From Dugong dugon (taxonomy: Eukaryota; Chordata; Mammalia; Sirenia; Dugongidae), in assembly GCA_030035585.1 (NCBI GenBank), contig CM057460.1:130928714-130992713 (forward strand): a DNA stretch of 64,000 nucleotides. Direction: 5' to 3'. Positions 1-11,410 of this stretch are shown piece by piece. The translations under genes were made by a program, and so were the position numbers. The first letter of the stretch is position 1. Each line of letters opens with the position of its first letter. Under the pieces are notes generated by a model. It made no database searches. It worked only from the letters and a program-made list of their open reading frames with translations, and was not told the origin of the DNA.

Positions 1-692
1 TGACAGGGATTGGCAAGTTTACTATGCAAATAGGGTGTGTAAAACCACCCAATAGGATTGAGTGACTTGCTTATATACGCAGCCAATCCAAAAAGGTTTT
101 CAGAGAGAGATGAGAGAGAGAGAGAAGGGAACCTCCTAAAGAGCTATAAAATGAGTCAAAGACTGTAACACTGAAGACAGCAAGAGATGGTGTGAGATGG
201 CGAGAATTGGCTGAGAGATGGCAGAGATCAGCAGCAGAGAAATAGCGGCAGTAGTACAAGCTTTGAGAACCATGGGACCAGCAGATGGCTGTGGTGGGTT
301 TGGCAGCCCGCGGAGTGAGAGAGCTGAGTGCCTTTGGGTAGGAGGCTCGCTAGCAGAGTGGATGGAGTGCCTCTGTGCACTTGCCGGCGGAGCCAAAAGA
401 GCTGTAACACTTGCCCAAAAAGGGCAGAGTCCAGACCCAGCGAGGCCTGGTGGCAGAGGCCTGAGTGGGGCCCCGCTGAGACAAGGGCAATTGGCTAGCA
501 TGGCTGAGAAGTAACTGACAGCTGTCCTGGTTGGAAGCTGTCCTGATTGATGAAGTTGATTCTGTCTCCTGAGTTGTATCCAGTCATTTCCAAATTGATC
601 CTGGTCTTGACTTGTAACCTATTACTTCCAAGTTGATTCTGATCCTGAGTTGAAACTGTTACTTCTGTAATAAACCACTTACTGTGAGTACA
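1..692 (+). mobile_element. Candidate ERVL-like LTR (5' end outside or at window start)
   Basis: The segment has LTR-like anatomy: a TATA-like box (gctataaaa) near 143-151, a GC-rich middle with several CpGs unlike the AT-rich flanks, and an AATAAA polyadenylation signal at 669-674. It could end in CA at 691-692. Just after, at 698, TGGTGTTAGAG resembles the degenerate tRNA-Leu-type primer-binding site seen after ERVL LTRs, and 715-760 loosely resembles an ERVL internal start. The left end is not resolved. A 98-codon open frame at 218-514 looks incidental. LTR identity is an inference; the sub-family is not recognised. Confidence 0.45.
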
Positions 693-1159
693 GTATTTGG
701 TGTTAGAGATGATGGAGTGGTACAGCAGCTTGGAGAAGTTGGACATTGGAACATCTTGAACCTCTACCTCATAGGAACCAGCTTTGTACTGATTCTTATT
801 AAAGAAATTATTCATTTAGTAGGGTTTGTATGACACACTACCTTTCTCCTTGAAAAATATTCCATCAAATTTAGGTTGAATAAGAATTGAGTTGGGATTC
901 AAGTTAATAAGTTTAGTGGCTCCCCAGTCTTTTCTTGTTTTTTCTCATTTGTCAAGTAGAATTTGTCAAATCACCCTTAAGGATTATCCTTAAATAGCCA
1001 TGACATCACAAGCACATTTGTTTTTTGTTGACCCCTGTGCAAGGGACAGCAAGTGTATTTATATGCCTCCCTCCTTAGGTACAGAATATATTTGAAAAGT
1101 GGTGTATTTTGAAGAGAAAATGGCACTAAACTGGTATCTTGGTTTTCGTGGTTGTCTAA
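693..1159. other. Possible short retroviral internal remnant, then unassigned sequence
   Basis: After the putative primer-binding site (698-715) about 100 bases could be degenerate ERVL internal sequence. Nothing else is recognised up to the LTR at 1160: no open frame of note and no repeat signature that I could identify. Confidence 0.3.
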
Positions 1160-1670
1160 TGTCATGTATTGAATTGTGTCCCCCCAAAATGTCTGTCAAC
1201 TTGGCTAAGTCATCATTCCCAGTACTGTACAATTGCCTACCATTTGGTCATCTGTTGTGATTTCCCTGTGTGTGGTAAATCCTATCACTATGATGTTAAT
1301 GAGTTGGATTAGCATCAGTTATACTGATGAGATCTACAAGATTAGATAGTGTCTTAAGTCAATCTCTTTTGAGATGTAAAAGAGAGAAGAGATCAGAGAG
1401 ACATGGGGACCTCATACCACCAAGAAAGTAGCACCAGGAGCAGAGCATGTCCCTTGGACCTGGGGTCCCTGTGCCTGAGAAGCTCCTTGACCAGGGGAAG
1501 ATTGATGACAAGGATCTTCCTCCAGAGCCAACAGAGAGAGGGACTTCCCCTGGAGCTGACACCCTGAATTTGAACTTGTAGCCTATTAGACTGTGAAAGA
1601 ATAAATTTCTCTTTGTTAAAGCCATCCATTTGTGGTATTTCTGTTATAGCAGCACTAGGTGACTAAGACA
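1160..1670 (+). mobile_element. Solo LTR, MaLR-type (Afrotherian-looking family)
   Basis: This copy starts TGTCATG and ends GACTAAGACA, so it has the TG...CA termini of an LTR. It is flanked by a perfect 5-bp TSD, tctaa (1155-1159 and 1671-1675), the length typical of ERVL/MaLR elements. Near the 3' end are AATAAA and the U5-like block that also occurs at 12399, 31857, 37103 and 63308 (and inverted at 36291). The ends resemble the MLT1/MaLR consensus, but the middle differs, which suggests a lineage-specific relative. No internal retroviral genes remain, so it is a solo LTR or non-autonomous MaLR remnant. Confidence 0.85.
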
Positions 1671-1675
1671 TCTAA

Positions 1676-2403
1676 TATCAAAAACCAGAGTATTTACAAC
1701 TATCTGGGAAGCAGTGGTAGTCAAGCTGTGAAGAAAGAAAGTTTAAATTTGTTTTTCACTTCTACTGCAGACATGGAAACTAGTACTCCTAGTTACTGTT
1801 TTATTTCTGTGTTTTTTTAAAAAGTACAATGCCCAATTCTTGGTGATGCTGATGACCTAAGGACTGAGTCTTGGGGACATGAGGGAAGTCTGTCAGACAA
1901 GAAAGGTAGGAAGCTAGCCAATCCAAGATAAACAGTTAATTATGTACAAGTCATTTTTTCCTTTGAAGAAAATAATAATTCATTCTTCCATTTAGTTGTA
2001 TATTAATTCTCCATATCTTTAAACTACACATAGAGTGTTGTAGAAATAATGGACAAATCAGACAGCACGATACCTAGTGTAAACTGAAGGATTAGAAAAT
2101 GTTTCTCCTTCTTCCTAGAATACTTGAGCAATGGGAGGCTAATGTCTGATTTTTTTTTTTCCTAAAGTTTTTCTCTTGTAAAAATGTAAATACCTTTGGA
2201 GAGATAATTTACTAGGACTGTTATTTGCACCTTGTTTTGAATGACTTTATCAGATAATGTTGAGAGCCTATTTTGATGGGGTAGTGGTAGGAAAAGTTTG
2301 AGGTCACTGGGTATCCAGAAAGGGGAGATGCTGGTAATATCTAAATTTGTAGGTTAGGATAGACCAAAGACATGCTTGATTCCTTTCACAGTTTTGCAAA
2401 GGA
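1676..2403. other. No feature recognised
   Basis: AT-rich sequence with short homopolymers (T-run near 2150-2161). I see no coding frame, no RNA gene and no repeat that I can name. Confidence 0.4.
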
Positions 2404-2416
2404 CTATTCATGCCTG

Positions 2417-2533
2417 AATTGGAGCCCTGGTGGTGCAGTGGTTAACTGCCCCTATGGGGCAGTACTACTCTGTCCTATAGGATCACTATGAGTTGGAATC
2501 GACTCGACAACAACGGGTTGTTTGTTTGTTTTT
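2417..2533 (+). mobile_element. AFROSINE, internally deleted
   Basis: The copy has the AFROSINE 5' end (ggagccctggtggtgcagtgg) and the 3' half (ctactctgtcctatagg through ggaatcgactcgacaac, then a gtttgtttg tail), but the middle, including the B-box region, is missing: gttaa joins directly to the tatggggcag block. A perfect 13-bp TSD (ctattcatgcctg, 2404-2416 and 2534-2546) shows that it inserted as one unit, so the deletion either predates insertion or is neatly internal. Confidence 0.9.
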
Positions 2534-2546
2534 CTATTCATGCCTG

Positions 2547-2746
2547 GGTAGTGCAAACGGTTAACGTGCTTGGCTGCTAACAAAAGGTTGGAGGTTTGAG
2601 TGTACCTAGAGGCACCTCAGATGAAAGGCGTGACGATCTACTTCAGAAAAAAATTAGGCATTGAAAACACTGTGGAGCACAGTTCTACTCTGACACACAT
2701 GTGGTCGCCATGAGTCAGGATCAAATCAACAGCAGCTGGTTTTTTG
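2547..2746 (+). mobile_element. AFROSINE, long-body variant
   Basis: This is the longer AFROSINE variant, with a tRNA-like head (gtgcaaacggttaacgtgc, ggctgctaac, gtttgag) and a middle block (gatctacttc...cattgaaaacac) that the short variant lacks. It ends in the shared gagtcaggatcaaatcaac tail and a T-rich end. It lies directly after the right TSD of the preceding SINE. Confidence 0.85.
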
Positions 2747-3924
2747 ATTTATTCTTGCCCCCACAACTTTAACATATGCCAAGCTTTTAGCATGTCAACA
2801 TGAGTTATAATGCTGATAAATGCTACTTTGACATAGTATAATAATGGGGTAACGTTATGTAGATGGGGAAAAGAAGGTTAATTTTAGTTTAGCATGCAAT
2901 AAAAGATGACAAAGGGAAGATCAGCAAGGGGGGCTTTGCATTCCAGCTGTTCCATGATCCTGTGGGGTGCTGTGTTGAAAAAATATTCATATTTTCTTCT
3001 ACAAATAAATAGATTAAAATAGTACTAGGTGTGAGGTGGGATATATGCCTTAGATATTAGTTGGTATTTAAATAACATTTTAGATATGCTATTCAAACAA
3101 ATTAGTGGATAAATACATTTTTCCTCTTACTGCTCACAGAGGGTTTGAATGAGTTTATAGAGAAAATAATAATAATAGGCATTTGTGGATAAATATCTAT
3201 GCTCCTAAAACCCATTCTGCCTTCACCTGTGGAAACTCTGCTTCAACAACGGAGAGTAATGTTGCTGTATTTTAAACATACAATTGGGAATGATTTCAGA
3301 CACTTTATCAAATGACAATCATGATTAATAATTAAATGATAAGCCTATTTCTATAAGATCAGAATTGAAAAACTAGAACAAACCTAGTATTTTTTTAGTT
3401 TTATAAACTTTACCTTCAAAATCTTATGATCAATTTTGCTTATTGCATAAAGACTCATACTTTTACTACGTATATCGTGCTTAAGCAGATTATCAGAATG
3501 AATGAATAGTTAATTCACGTACAACTAAATAAGTCGAATTAAAAAAAAAAACAAAACTCAGTTATTCTCATCCCAGATCCTTCTTTTATATGGCTAGTGG
3601 GGAAAAAAAGATGGCCTCCAGACTCTTGCATTACTACCTGGAAGCAGGTGACTCAATCTCACTATGCCTAAAATACTCGACCCTCCCCACCAGGCTTACT
3701 ACTACTGTGTTTCCAGTTTTTGTAAATAGCACCACGATCCTTCTATTCATCCCAGCTATTCATCTGGCTGGACTCCTTCCTTTTCAACATCCCCACATTG
3801 AATTGATAAACTTTAACAGATAATTTACTAGGGTTATTATTTATAGAAGTATAAATTTCTTGTTACACTTCACATTCTTTTAAATTTCAAAAGTAATTAA
3901 AAAAATAAATTTAAGCCATACAGA
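2747..3924. other. No feature recognised
   Basis: AT-rich DNA with an A-run at 3541-3552. The 77-codon frame at 3590-3823 has no recognisable domain and no supporting signal. No repeat could be named with confidence. Confidence 0.4.
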
Positions 3925-4129
3925 GGTTGTAAAGCAATGCAAATGGTTAACATGCTTGGCTGTTAACTAAAAGGTTGGAAGTTTAAGTCCACCCCGAGGT
4001 GACTGGGAAGATAGGCTTGGTGATCTACTTCCGGAAAACCAGCCATTGAAAATCCTTCGGAACACAGTTCTACTCTGACACACACAGGGTCACTATAAGT
4101 TGGAACTGACTCCATGTCAACTGCAACTA
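3925..4129 (+). mobile_element. AFROSINE, long-body variant, diverged
   Basis: The head (gcaaatggttaacatgcttggc), middle block (gatctacttccgg, cagccattgaaaa) and 3' tail (cactataagttggaactgact) match the long AFROSINE variant with many substitutions, so this is an older copy. Confidence 0.85.
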
Positions 4130-4439
4130 GAAGAGCAGAAAGTGGAAGTTTCTGGCTTGCCCCTTTGCTCCGTGGGGGATTCCATTCTCTGTTTCTGAGG
4201 AACCCTAGGAAATGTATCTCAGAACTGCCTGCCCTGCTTTTCAACTGGCCGCACCAACAGTGGCTGTAGGTGGGGCTGAGATGACAGAAGGTGTGCACAA
4301 GAGGTGTCTGATACAATATTCCTGCAGAATTTTATCTGGGTTCTGCACCTATACAAATGTGCATTTCTTTCAAACAAAAAAGCCAGATCATATGCTTTGT
4401 TTTACTTCTTAAAGAAATAACAACATATGACTGATAATT

Positions 4440-4700
4440 TTTCATGTCAGTACTTATAGAACTAGATCGTTCTTTTTAACAGTTTTTTGGGGGACTCCAT
4501 TGTGTTGATGTATCAGTATGTGAAAGAGTATTTCCTAGTAATGGACATTTGTTTCCATTTTATTTTTTGTTATTGCCAACATGGAAACAAATACCCCGAA
4601 ACATGTATCTTTGCCTTTGTGTTATTTAGTTAGGTTTTCTTCTTAACTTCTACCAGTGCAGTAGCTGGTTTTTCACATAGGCCTTGTAAATTTTTTCTTG
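4440..4700 (-). mobile_element. Possible ancient L1 fragment
   Basis: Around 4525-4590 (agtaatggacatttgtttcc, ttgttattgccaacatgg) the sequence resembles the antisense of the 3' end of L1 ORF2. Divergence is high and the boundaries are guesses. Confidence 0.3.
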
Positions 4701-5334
4701 TAGTCTTTTCTACATAGTAGCTTAAAATTTGCTCTGGTGAGAGTGTTTATAGCATGGGAAATGGGAAACACTAAATATCAGGGTTTTTTTTCCCTCCCCC
4801 GGACAGTCAGTTATTGAACGTTTGCTAGCACACTGTTGGTCCTTCAGAGCCAGCCTTAGTACAACACTTAGACATTTGTTTCTTTCAGGCTCAGGCTGAA
4901 GGCAGGCACTGGGCCCTCGATACTTCGTGTACACTGAATAGGGTATTGACCCAGTTGCTATAATTACTCTGCCATCACTCCCATGACCAACTCCTAATCA
5001 CAACCCCTATTGCCCTTGAACCTGGGATTTTCCTAAAACTCCAATGGGAAGCAGATCTACTCTGGAAGTCCTCTTCTTTATGGTGAGTTAATGGTTTCTT
5101 AGCACTGTTTTTTTTTTTTTTTTTTTCCCCTGTCAGCGTGAGCTCATATGCCTTGTATTTTCTATTAATTACTGATAGTGACCTTCCTTGTTTTCCAGTG
5201 ATGGTGATTCTGTATTCTTATTTTTGCCTTTTTTGGGTCATTTTACCGGGATTTTTAGTGAATGGAGAGGCAAATGCATTGATTTAGTCCAAATTCTTGA
5301 ATTGAAAGGTCCTGGTTACTTCTCTTCACTGTCT
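4701..5334. other. No feature recognised
   Basis: Ordinary AT-rich sequence with a T-run at 5108-5126. Nothing supportable as a gene or a named repeat. Confidence 0.35.
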
Positions 5335-5905
5335 CGCCTTTTTCTCTAGCTTCCCTGTTTCTGTTCTGATACTCTTCATTTTTAGCCTGTTTTTCTGCAC
5401 AAGTCTACTGGCTCTTCCTGCCTCCTCATTTTGCCCCTCTTTGATCCATCATCCGTATTATCCTCCTAAAATGCAAAAGGTCCTATCTTTCAGCAGTTGA
5501 AAGCTTTTCAGTGAGTGGCTCTCCTGTCTAAGTGAAGAAGTCTAATTTCTTTACGTGGGTCTTGGTTTTCCATTATTTGGCCTCTTGTACCCTTCCAGAC
5601 TGTCTTTCTCCAAAGTACTCCCTCTCCATTTTTCCTCTACATTCAGCCAAGGTGAATGACAGGTAGATCTTTGCAGTCATATCTCTGTGTCTTTTTCTTG
5701 ATGCTTCTTCTGCTTAAGATGTTTTTCTGTTTTGTCCATCTTTTGAACGTATTCTTCTAAGTCTCCACTTGATTGCCAAATCCTTTATGAAATCTTCTCT
5801 TTTTACCCAGGTAGAGAAACATTCTCCATGGTATCTCCAATGTATGTTATAATTACTTCTATTAAAACACCTATTTTATTCCATTTAATATTTGATATGC
5901 CTGCC
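5335..5905 (+). mobile_element. Probable L2 fragment, sense
   Basis: The pyrimidine-rich course of the segment (cttgtacccttccagactg, then a cluster of cttcttctg and tctccac blocks, then ctttatgaaatcttctc) follows the pattern of the 3' part of L2 LINEs read in the sense direction. Divergence is large, so the call rests on overall resemblance rather than a long match. Confidence 0.4.
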
Positions 5906-5954
5906 TATTCAAAGATGCTAAATTCCTTCAGGACTTTTTTATTTTATCATCATG

Positions 5955-6620
5955 ATATTCATTTATTTATTTATTCATTTAACACATGTTTATTGAGAGC
6001 CTATTATGTACCAAACGCTATGTATTAGAGATAAAATGACTTCTCAGAATTTTCGGTCTAGTAGAGGAGACAGACATTAAACTAAAATATCACAGAAAGA
6101 AATTGAGCATTACAGATGTGATCACTGAGACAAAGGAGAGGGAATGGTGTATGGGCAGCATGTACTAGGTTAATTGACTCGCTCAGAAAGGTCAGCTAAG
6201 AGCTTGCTAATGAAGTGGTGCTTGATTTGAGATTTGAGGAATGACTAGGAGTTGATTCAGTAAAAGAGGAGGGAGGCGTGCTTCAGGCAGAGCAAATAAC
6301 ATTTTCAAAGACCAGGAGGGAACTTGCAAAGTTTGAGGATTTGAGAGAACATCCTTGTGATAGAAGTATAGCGCATGAGAGGAATGTGGTCTTGAATGAT
6401 GCTAGTAGAGGCCAGACCATGAAGGGCCTTGTGGTCAAGATAAGTATCTTGGTCCTTGTCCGAAGAGCCTTGGAAATCCTTAGCCTCAGGATCCAGTGTG
6501 GAAAATAGTTTGGAAGATGTAAGGTTAATGTGAGTGGACACGTTAGGAGGCGTTTGCAATTGTTTAGGAAAGAGTTACCCAGTGCTCAGGTCAAAGAAAT
6601 GCTTGACAAATGCTGGCTGA
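5955..6620 (-). mobile_element. L2 LINE 3' part, antisense
   Basis: The segment opens with the antisense L2 tail (attcatttaacacatgttta, then gagcctattatgtacc). It continues through the L2 3' region read backwards: tctagtagaggagacagaca, ggcagagcaaataac, gccagaccatgaagggcctt, gttaggaggcgtttgcaatt. The order matches the L2 consensus over about 650 bases. The apparent 76-codon frame here is incidental. Confidence 0.65.
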
Positions 6621-7725
6621 AGGCATGAAGTAACTGAATGCCAAAGGTAATATGGATGTGTTTTAAAAGCAATAACAAAGCAAGAATAAAGTTATCTGGA
6701 GGGTATTCTGTGAAATTTGATAAGCAAAACCAATATAGAGACTAAAAGAAGCAATTTGCTACAGATTAACAAGGCATAGGATCAAAAATATTTCCATTAA
6801 CTTAAAACACACAGTTATAACAAAGACAGCATCTATGCAACATGTAATTATTATGCTTAGTTCAGGTTATTCATTTTAATAATTTAACATGTTCGTTGAG
6901 TAGCCAATGAGCTTTACCAGTAATAACATGTAAACAGCTCAGTAGAAATCTATTAATTTAGATCATCAGGTTATGTAGAAGCTTCCTTAAGTAAACACTC
7001 AGTGCCTGCCAAATATATTGTTAACTATACTGGCTAATAAGGTCATTCGTACAAAGGCAATAATGTGTCAGGGCTTGAGTTTACTTGTTACTGTGTTCTT
7101 GTAGAATGTAGTAAGCAATTTGGACTTGGTAGCAGCAGTTCTTTAATGGAGAGTCATAACCTGCTTGAGATTCCAGAGTGGGTTTAAGGATGAGCAGAGT
7201 CAGACCTGAAAAAACTATTACGTGTTTCATAATTTGTTGAGTCCTAGTATGGCAGGCCCCATAGACATCTCCTGAGATGATTTGGTTTGGGGAATAAATG
7301 GGCATGGAAACCCTTTGAAAAATCACATGTTTGACCATAGTAACAAATAAGAAAAAAGGGAGATTGAGTAAATAAATGCCAAGCACAGTGGATCTGATAG
7401 GAACCTCAGCTTTTCACTTTGTCTGAGGTTATCTCTGGTGTGCATACTTGCCTTTAGAATGATGAGAACCACTGAGGGTTCCTTAATGTGCCATACGCTC
7501 TAAAGGCCCACTGGCCTTGGCCTTTTTCAGTCCAGATGCCCAGAGGCACCAGGTCTTTCCAATATTCTGTTTGTATTCTTCCTGGGCAGATCTGGATGCC
7601 ATTCACTAGACTTCTGTGAGACGCTGGACTGCCCAGCAGCTTCATGTGTCACTTGGTTCCATGGGACTTCCGCTGTTACACCAGGAATCCAGGATCTCAT
7701 TTTGAAGTGGCAGTTTATGCTGACT
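6621..7725. other. No feature recognised
   Basis: Contains frames of 101 codons (7081-7386) and 63 codons (7454-7645) on the minus strand, neither with a recognisable domain, splice context or codon bias. No repeat could be named. Confidence 0.4.
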
Positions 7726-7740
7726 TATAGGAAAAGGAAA

Positions 7741-7954
7741 GGTACCTGTGTGGCACAAATGGTTTGCTCTTGGCTGCTAACTGAAAGGGTGGTGTTGCAA
7801 ACCCATCCAGCAGCACTGAGGAAAAAGGCCTGGTAATCTGCTTCTGCAAAGATTACAGCAAAGAAAACCCTGTGGAGCTCAGTTCCACTCTGTAACAAGT
7901 GGGGTTGCCACTAGTCGGAATTGTCTTGACGACAATGGGTTTGTTTGTTTGTTT
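7741..7954 (+). mobile_element. AFROSINE with TSD
   Basis: The tRNA-like head (ggcacaaatggtttgc...ggctgctaactgaaag), the block gaaaaccctgtggagctcag and the tail ttgtcttgacgacaatggg plus (gttt)n are all present. A TSD of about 10 bp (ttataggaaa) lies just upstream (7725-7734) and downstream (7955-7964). Confidence 0.85.
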
Positions 7955-8039
7955 TTATAGGAAATGGAGGTTGTTAGCTATTGGTCAACACTCTTCTTTA
8001 GGCAGTTCTGTGTTGTGGAATTGCAGACTTTCAATACAG

Positions 8040-8405
8040 GGAGCATCTGCAGAGAACATTTTAACTAAACTATCTTAATTTATCAGTAAAGAAATTGAGG
8101 CCTTGCTATTGTTAGTTGCTGTAGAGTGAATTCTGACTCATGACGACCCCATGTGTGCAGAATAGAACTGCTCTATAGTGTTCTCAAAGGTGTGACCTTT
8201 CAGAAGCAGACCTCCAGGCCCTGTCTTCTGAATCACCTCTGGATAAGTTGGAAATGCCAACCCTTCAGTTAGTAGTCACGCACTTAACCGTTTGTGCCAC
8301 CTGGGGACAACTGAGGTCTAGCAAAGGCCAAGTATCTTTCTTAACCGTAAGGCAGGTGGAAGGTAGAACACGGCTGAACCAACTTTTAACCTCTCTGCTT
8401 TCCTA
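8040..8405 (-). mobile_element. MIR fragment, split by a SINE
   Basis: The flanks of the SINE at 8106-8308 read together as antisense MIR: aaagaaattgaggcc on the left, then ctgaggtctagcaaaggcca on the right. The core resembles the MIR aaactgaggc...aagtaacttgccc block. Confidence 0.45.
8106..8308 (-). mobile_element. AFROSINE, antisense, inserted in MIR
   Basis: In antisense it begins with the SINE tail (gttgctgtagagtgaattct then gactcatgacgacccc) and ends with the tRNA-like head (acttaaccgtttgtgccacc). An imperfect TSD (aattgaggccttg and aactgaggtctag) flanks it. Substitutions in the TSD indicate an older insertion. Confidence 0.85.
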
Positions 8406-9077
8406 CAGAAATTAAAAAAAAAAAAAAAAAAAAAAGAGGAGGGAGCTGGGCTCCAGGAGTGTGACTGAGGATTTTCAAGTTTCACGGGGCTGCTTTCCCT
8501 CGTGCCAAGCTTTGTCAGTCCTTCTACAGGAGGCAGCAGAATTGTCCCCTGGCGGCCAATAAATGGGTTTCTTGGACGTGAGGGAAATAGTCCTCCGTAA
8601 CTGAAAAAGTCCACTTAATACTTAGTAAAAAGAATTTGTGCCTTTGCAAAGATGTTAAAAATCAAGCCTAAAAGAATACACTTATGCCTGAGGAGTCAAA
8701 GGGAATTTAGTGGAGTAATCTGTAACCTTTCTTGTACGTCCCTATAGCTCAAAATGCTATACCTGTTAATATAAATAAATGATCTTGAATCAAAAGCTAC
8801 CATAAAAGCTATCAGCTCCTACACGCAAACATAGCACAGAAAATGCCCAGTGCAGAAGTTCTCTTCTTTATCAGTTGTACAAACTGAGGGAAACTTCTAG
8901 CCATATGTCAGAAAAGAAACAAACAAAGCAAGTGTGGTTATCTAAATTATTTTTATTTCTTCCTTGATATGTCATCCAAGGAGGCTTAAGTTGGGGCCTA
9001 GAGACAAACAATGAGTTCTTGTTCATTTTCTTTTTGGGGGAATAGTTCAATCCTTTTGCCTTTAAACTTTTTTTGTC
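8322..9077. other. No gene recognised; poly(A) tract
   Basis: Contains a pure A-run of about 22 bases near 8412-8434 but no identifiable retroposon body in front of it. The 98-codon minus-strand frame (8318-8614) runs through this A-run as poly-phenylalanine and is not credible as a gene. Confidence 0.4.
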
Positions 9078-9094
9078 AAAAGTAACATCCTCCA

Positions 9095-9738
9095 TTCTGG
9101 ACAGAGCTGGAGAAGGATGTAGAGCATAATTCTAACTCACAACAAAAAGACCAGATTTACTGGCCTAAAGGAGAGTGGAGAAACCTTGAGAGTATGGCCC
9201 CCAGACACCCTTTTAGCTCAGTGGTGACGCTACCTTCGAGGTTCACTGTTCAGCCTGGGAGTGGACAGCCCCGTAAAACCAAATGAGACTAACGAGGTAC
9301 AGGAGTCCAGTGACAAGGGCCAGAAGGCAGAAGGAGACAAGGAAGCTGGTGATAGGGAACCCAAGGTTGAGTAAGGATATTGTTGATGTGTTGTGAGAAT
9401 GTTAACCCTTGTCACAGGGCAACATGTGTAGTAGTTAAATGAAAAACTATTTTGTTCTGTAAGTCTTCATCTTAAGTGAGAATAACAGCACAATTGGAAG
9501 AGCGTAGTCAATGTCACTGCACTGTATATGTAGAAATTTTTGAAACGGTGTATCTTTGGCTATGTGTATCTTCACCAAAAAAAAAAGGTTGAGAAGTTAG
9601 AGAGTTAATATGTTGTGGGGTTGTTAACCAATGTCATAAAACAACATGTGTACTACTGTTTCATGAGAAACTATTTGTTCTGTAAGCCTTCACCTGAAGT
9701 ACAATAAAATATAAAAAAAAGAAAGAAAGAAAGAGAAA
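9095..9738 (+). mobile_element. L1 3' end, 5'-truncated, with a duplicated terminal module
   Basis: This is the sense-oriented 3'UTR of the Afrotherian-type L1, the reverse complement of 22762-23808 and of the 3' end of the L1 at 27316. It ends in AATAAA and an A-rich tail. Imperfect 17-bp TSDs (aaaagtaacatcctcca at 9078-9094, one mismatch at 9739-9755) bracket it. The terminal module (aacatgtgta...gaaactatt...gttctgtaag) occurs twice, near 9420-9475 and 9640-9695, with intervening sequence (tatctttggctatgtgtatc) resembling older L1 3'UTRs. No coding part is present. Confidence 0.85.
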
Positions 9739-9755
9739 AAAAGTAACAACCTCCA

Positions 9756-10109
9756 GTTCAGCTTCCATTTTGTCTTTGTTTATGTTTTATTTTTTATGAC
9801 TTTTAAGTGGGTTAGATCCTCCTTGATGGAAGCAAGGACCTGAACAAGAGCTCAAGACAGCAAGTTTCCTTGATTGTCAGTAACTCATGACAGATTGCCT
9901 TCCTTTAAGATAGTGATAAAGAGGAGAAGCAACCTGAGTACATGAATATTTAATTGGTTAATCTGGTTTTATTTCAAACTGGTTGCCATTGTCATGCCCT
10001 TCTTTTGCTTCTTGTCCTCCCCATATCAATTTGATTAGGGTCCCAGTAAGGATAGAAGCACAGTGGTCAGCAAAGGCTCAGGCAGAGGGAGCCTACTCCT
10101 GGATCATAA
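9756..10109. other. No feature recognised
   Basis: Short stretch without a supportable gene or repeat. Confidence 0.35.
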
Positions 10110-10650
10110 TGATCATAACTGACATTTGCATAAGTTTTGATAATGTTTAAAGTGCATATTCCATGCTATCTTCACAATAAACCTAACAAACACCTTGGCA
10201 TGATTGCTATTTTTGTTGTTGCTGCTCTTATTATTGTCATCATTTATTATCTCAAATAGAAATAGAGAGTAACCAAAAAAAAAAAAAAAAACCAAAAAAC
10301 CAAAAACAAAACAACAACAACAAACCCACTGCCATCAAGTCGATTCTGACTCATAGTTACCCTATAGGACAGGGTAGAACTGCCCCATAGAGTTTCCAAG
10401 GCTGTAGTCTGTACGGACGCAGACCACCACATCTTTCTTCCGTGGAGTGGCTGGTGAGTTCGAACCACTGACCTTTTTGGTTAGCAGTGAGCACTTAACC
10501 ACTGTGCTACTGGGGCTCTTTAGAAATAAAGATAGTGACGTTAAAGGAAGCTAAGTTTTAGTAAAATTATATGACTTGGCCAATGTCCCATATGTAGTAA
10601 GCGGCAAAGCATGGACTTGATTCCAGGTCCTTGAATTCTATTTTTCTTTT
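10110..10650 (-). mobile_element. MIR fragment, split by an AFROSINE
   Basis: The left part (10120-10260) has the cttcacaataaacctaaca and ttattattgtcatcattta blocks of antisense MIR. The right part (10530-10640) has the tatgacttggccaatgtccc and gcggcaaagcatggacttg blocks. The SINE at 10271-10519 interrupts it. Confidence 0.6.
10271..10519 (-). mobile_element. AFROSINE, antisense, with long A/C-rich tail
   Basis: The antisense copy starts with an A-run and (aac)n, then gccatcaagtcgattctgac and the rest of the body to gtgctactggggctct. The near-TSD tagaaata(g/a)ag occurs at 10257 and 10520. It carries an extra internal block (gtctgtacggacgcagacc) that several other copies lack. Confidence 0.9.
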
Positions 10651-11398
10651 ATTCTTTATTGGCAAACCTGAAGGTCCACCAAAAGCTTGGCATTAGAACT
10701 ATTCTCCTTAGCCACAACTAATTGATAATTCTGAGTTTGTAACATTCTTTGGGTTTTAAGAGCTTGAATCATGGTGATTATGTTCCTGTTCTTGATGCCC
10801 GAATATTGCCTTCAGTTTTAGCATAATCCATAATACAATCTTACAATGCCTATCTCAGGTTTCTTTTTCCTTCTAATTTTTATTCACCCTGATGGGCAAA
10901 ATCCGCTGTTAATTTTCCTCTCTCAGCATCCTTTGTTGGGCAGTGGGACATCTTCTTTCACCGCTTTGCATGCAGCTTCTTTTTTTCTCAGTAGTGAACA
11001 ACTATACTAAGGGATGTGTCAAGTTTATTTTATCCTCTGGGTATTTGAAGTTCTAGTAAAAAGACCAACTACCCAGAGGCATCACCCTTTTCTGGTAGGG
11101 TCCTGTGCTGCCAGCTTAGATGAATCGGGCCCGTACAAAAGCACCTTTACTGTGCCTCTCATGAAAAGAGTTTTACAATATTAAAGACTTTAAAAATTTA
11201 TTTTAAAAGCTTTCTTTGTAAAATCATTAAAGTTTTATTGTTATCAAAGAATTCTATATATATAACAAAAAATAAAAAGATAGAGTAGTTTATAATAAAT
11301 AAGTTTTTGCTCTTACTCCACACTGTCCCCAGTCCTACTCACTAGGGTCAACCAACCTGTTTTAATTGTTTCTGATTTAAGTTCTTCTAGTCATTAGC
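10651..11398. other. No feature recognised
   Basis: AT-rich with a short TA-rich patch (11250-11265). No frame or repeat could be supported. Confidence 0.35.
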
Positions 11399-11410
11399 TT
11401 CATAATGACT

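Noticed and set aside
218-514. 98-codon plus-strand frame with a methionine start
   Set aside because: Lies in the putative LTR; no retroviral or cellular domain. LTR GC content explains the lack of stops.
8412-8434. Poly(A) run as the tail of a processed pseudogene
   Set aside because: No gene-like body or AATAAA upstream and no TSD on the two sides.
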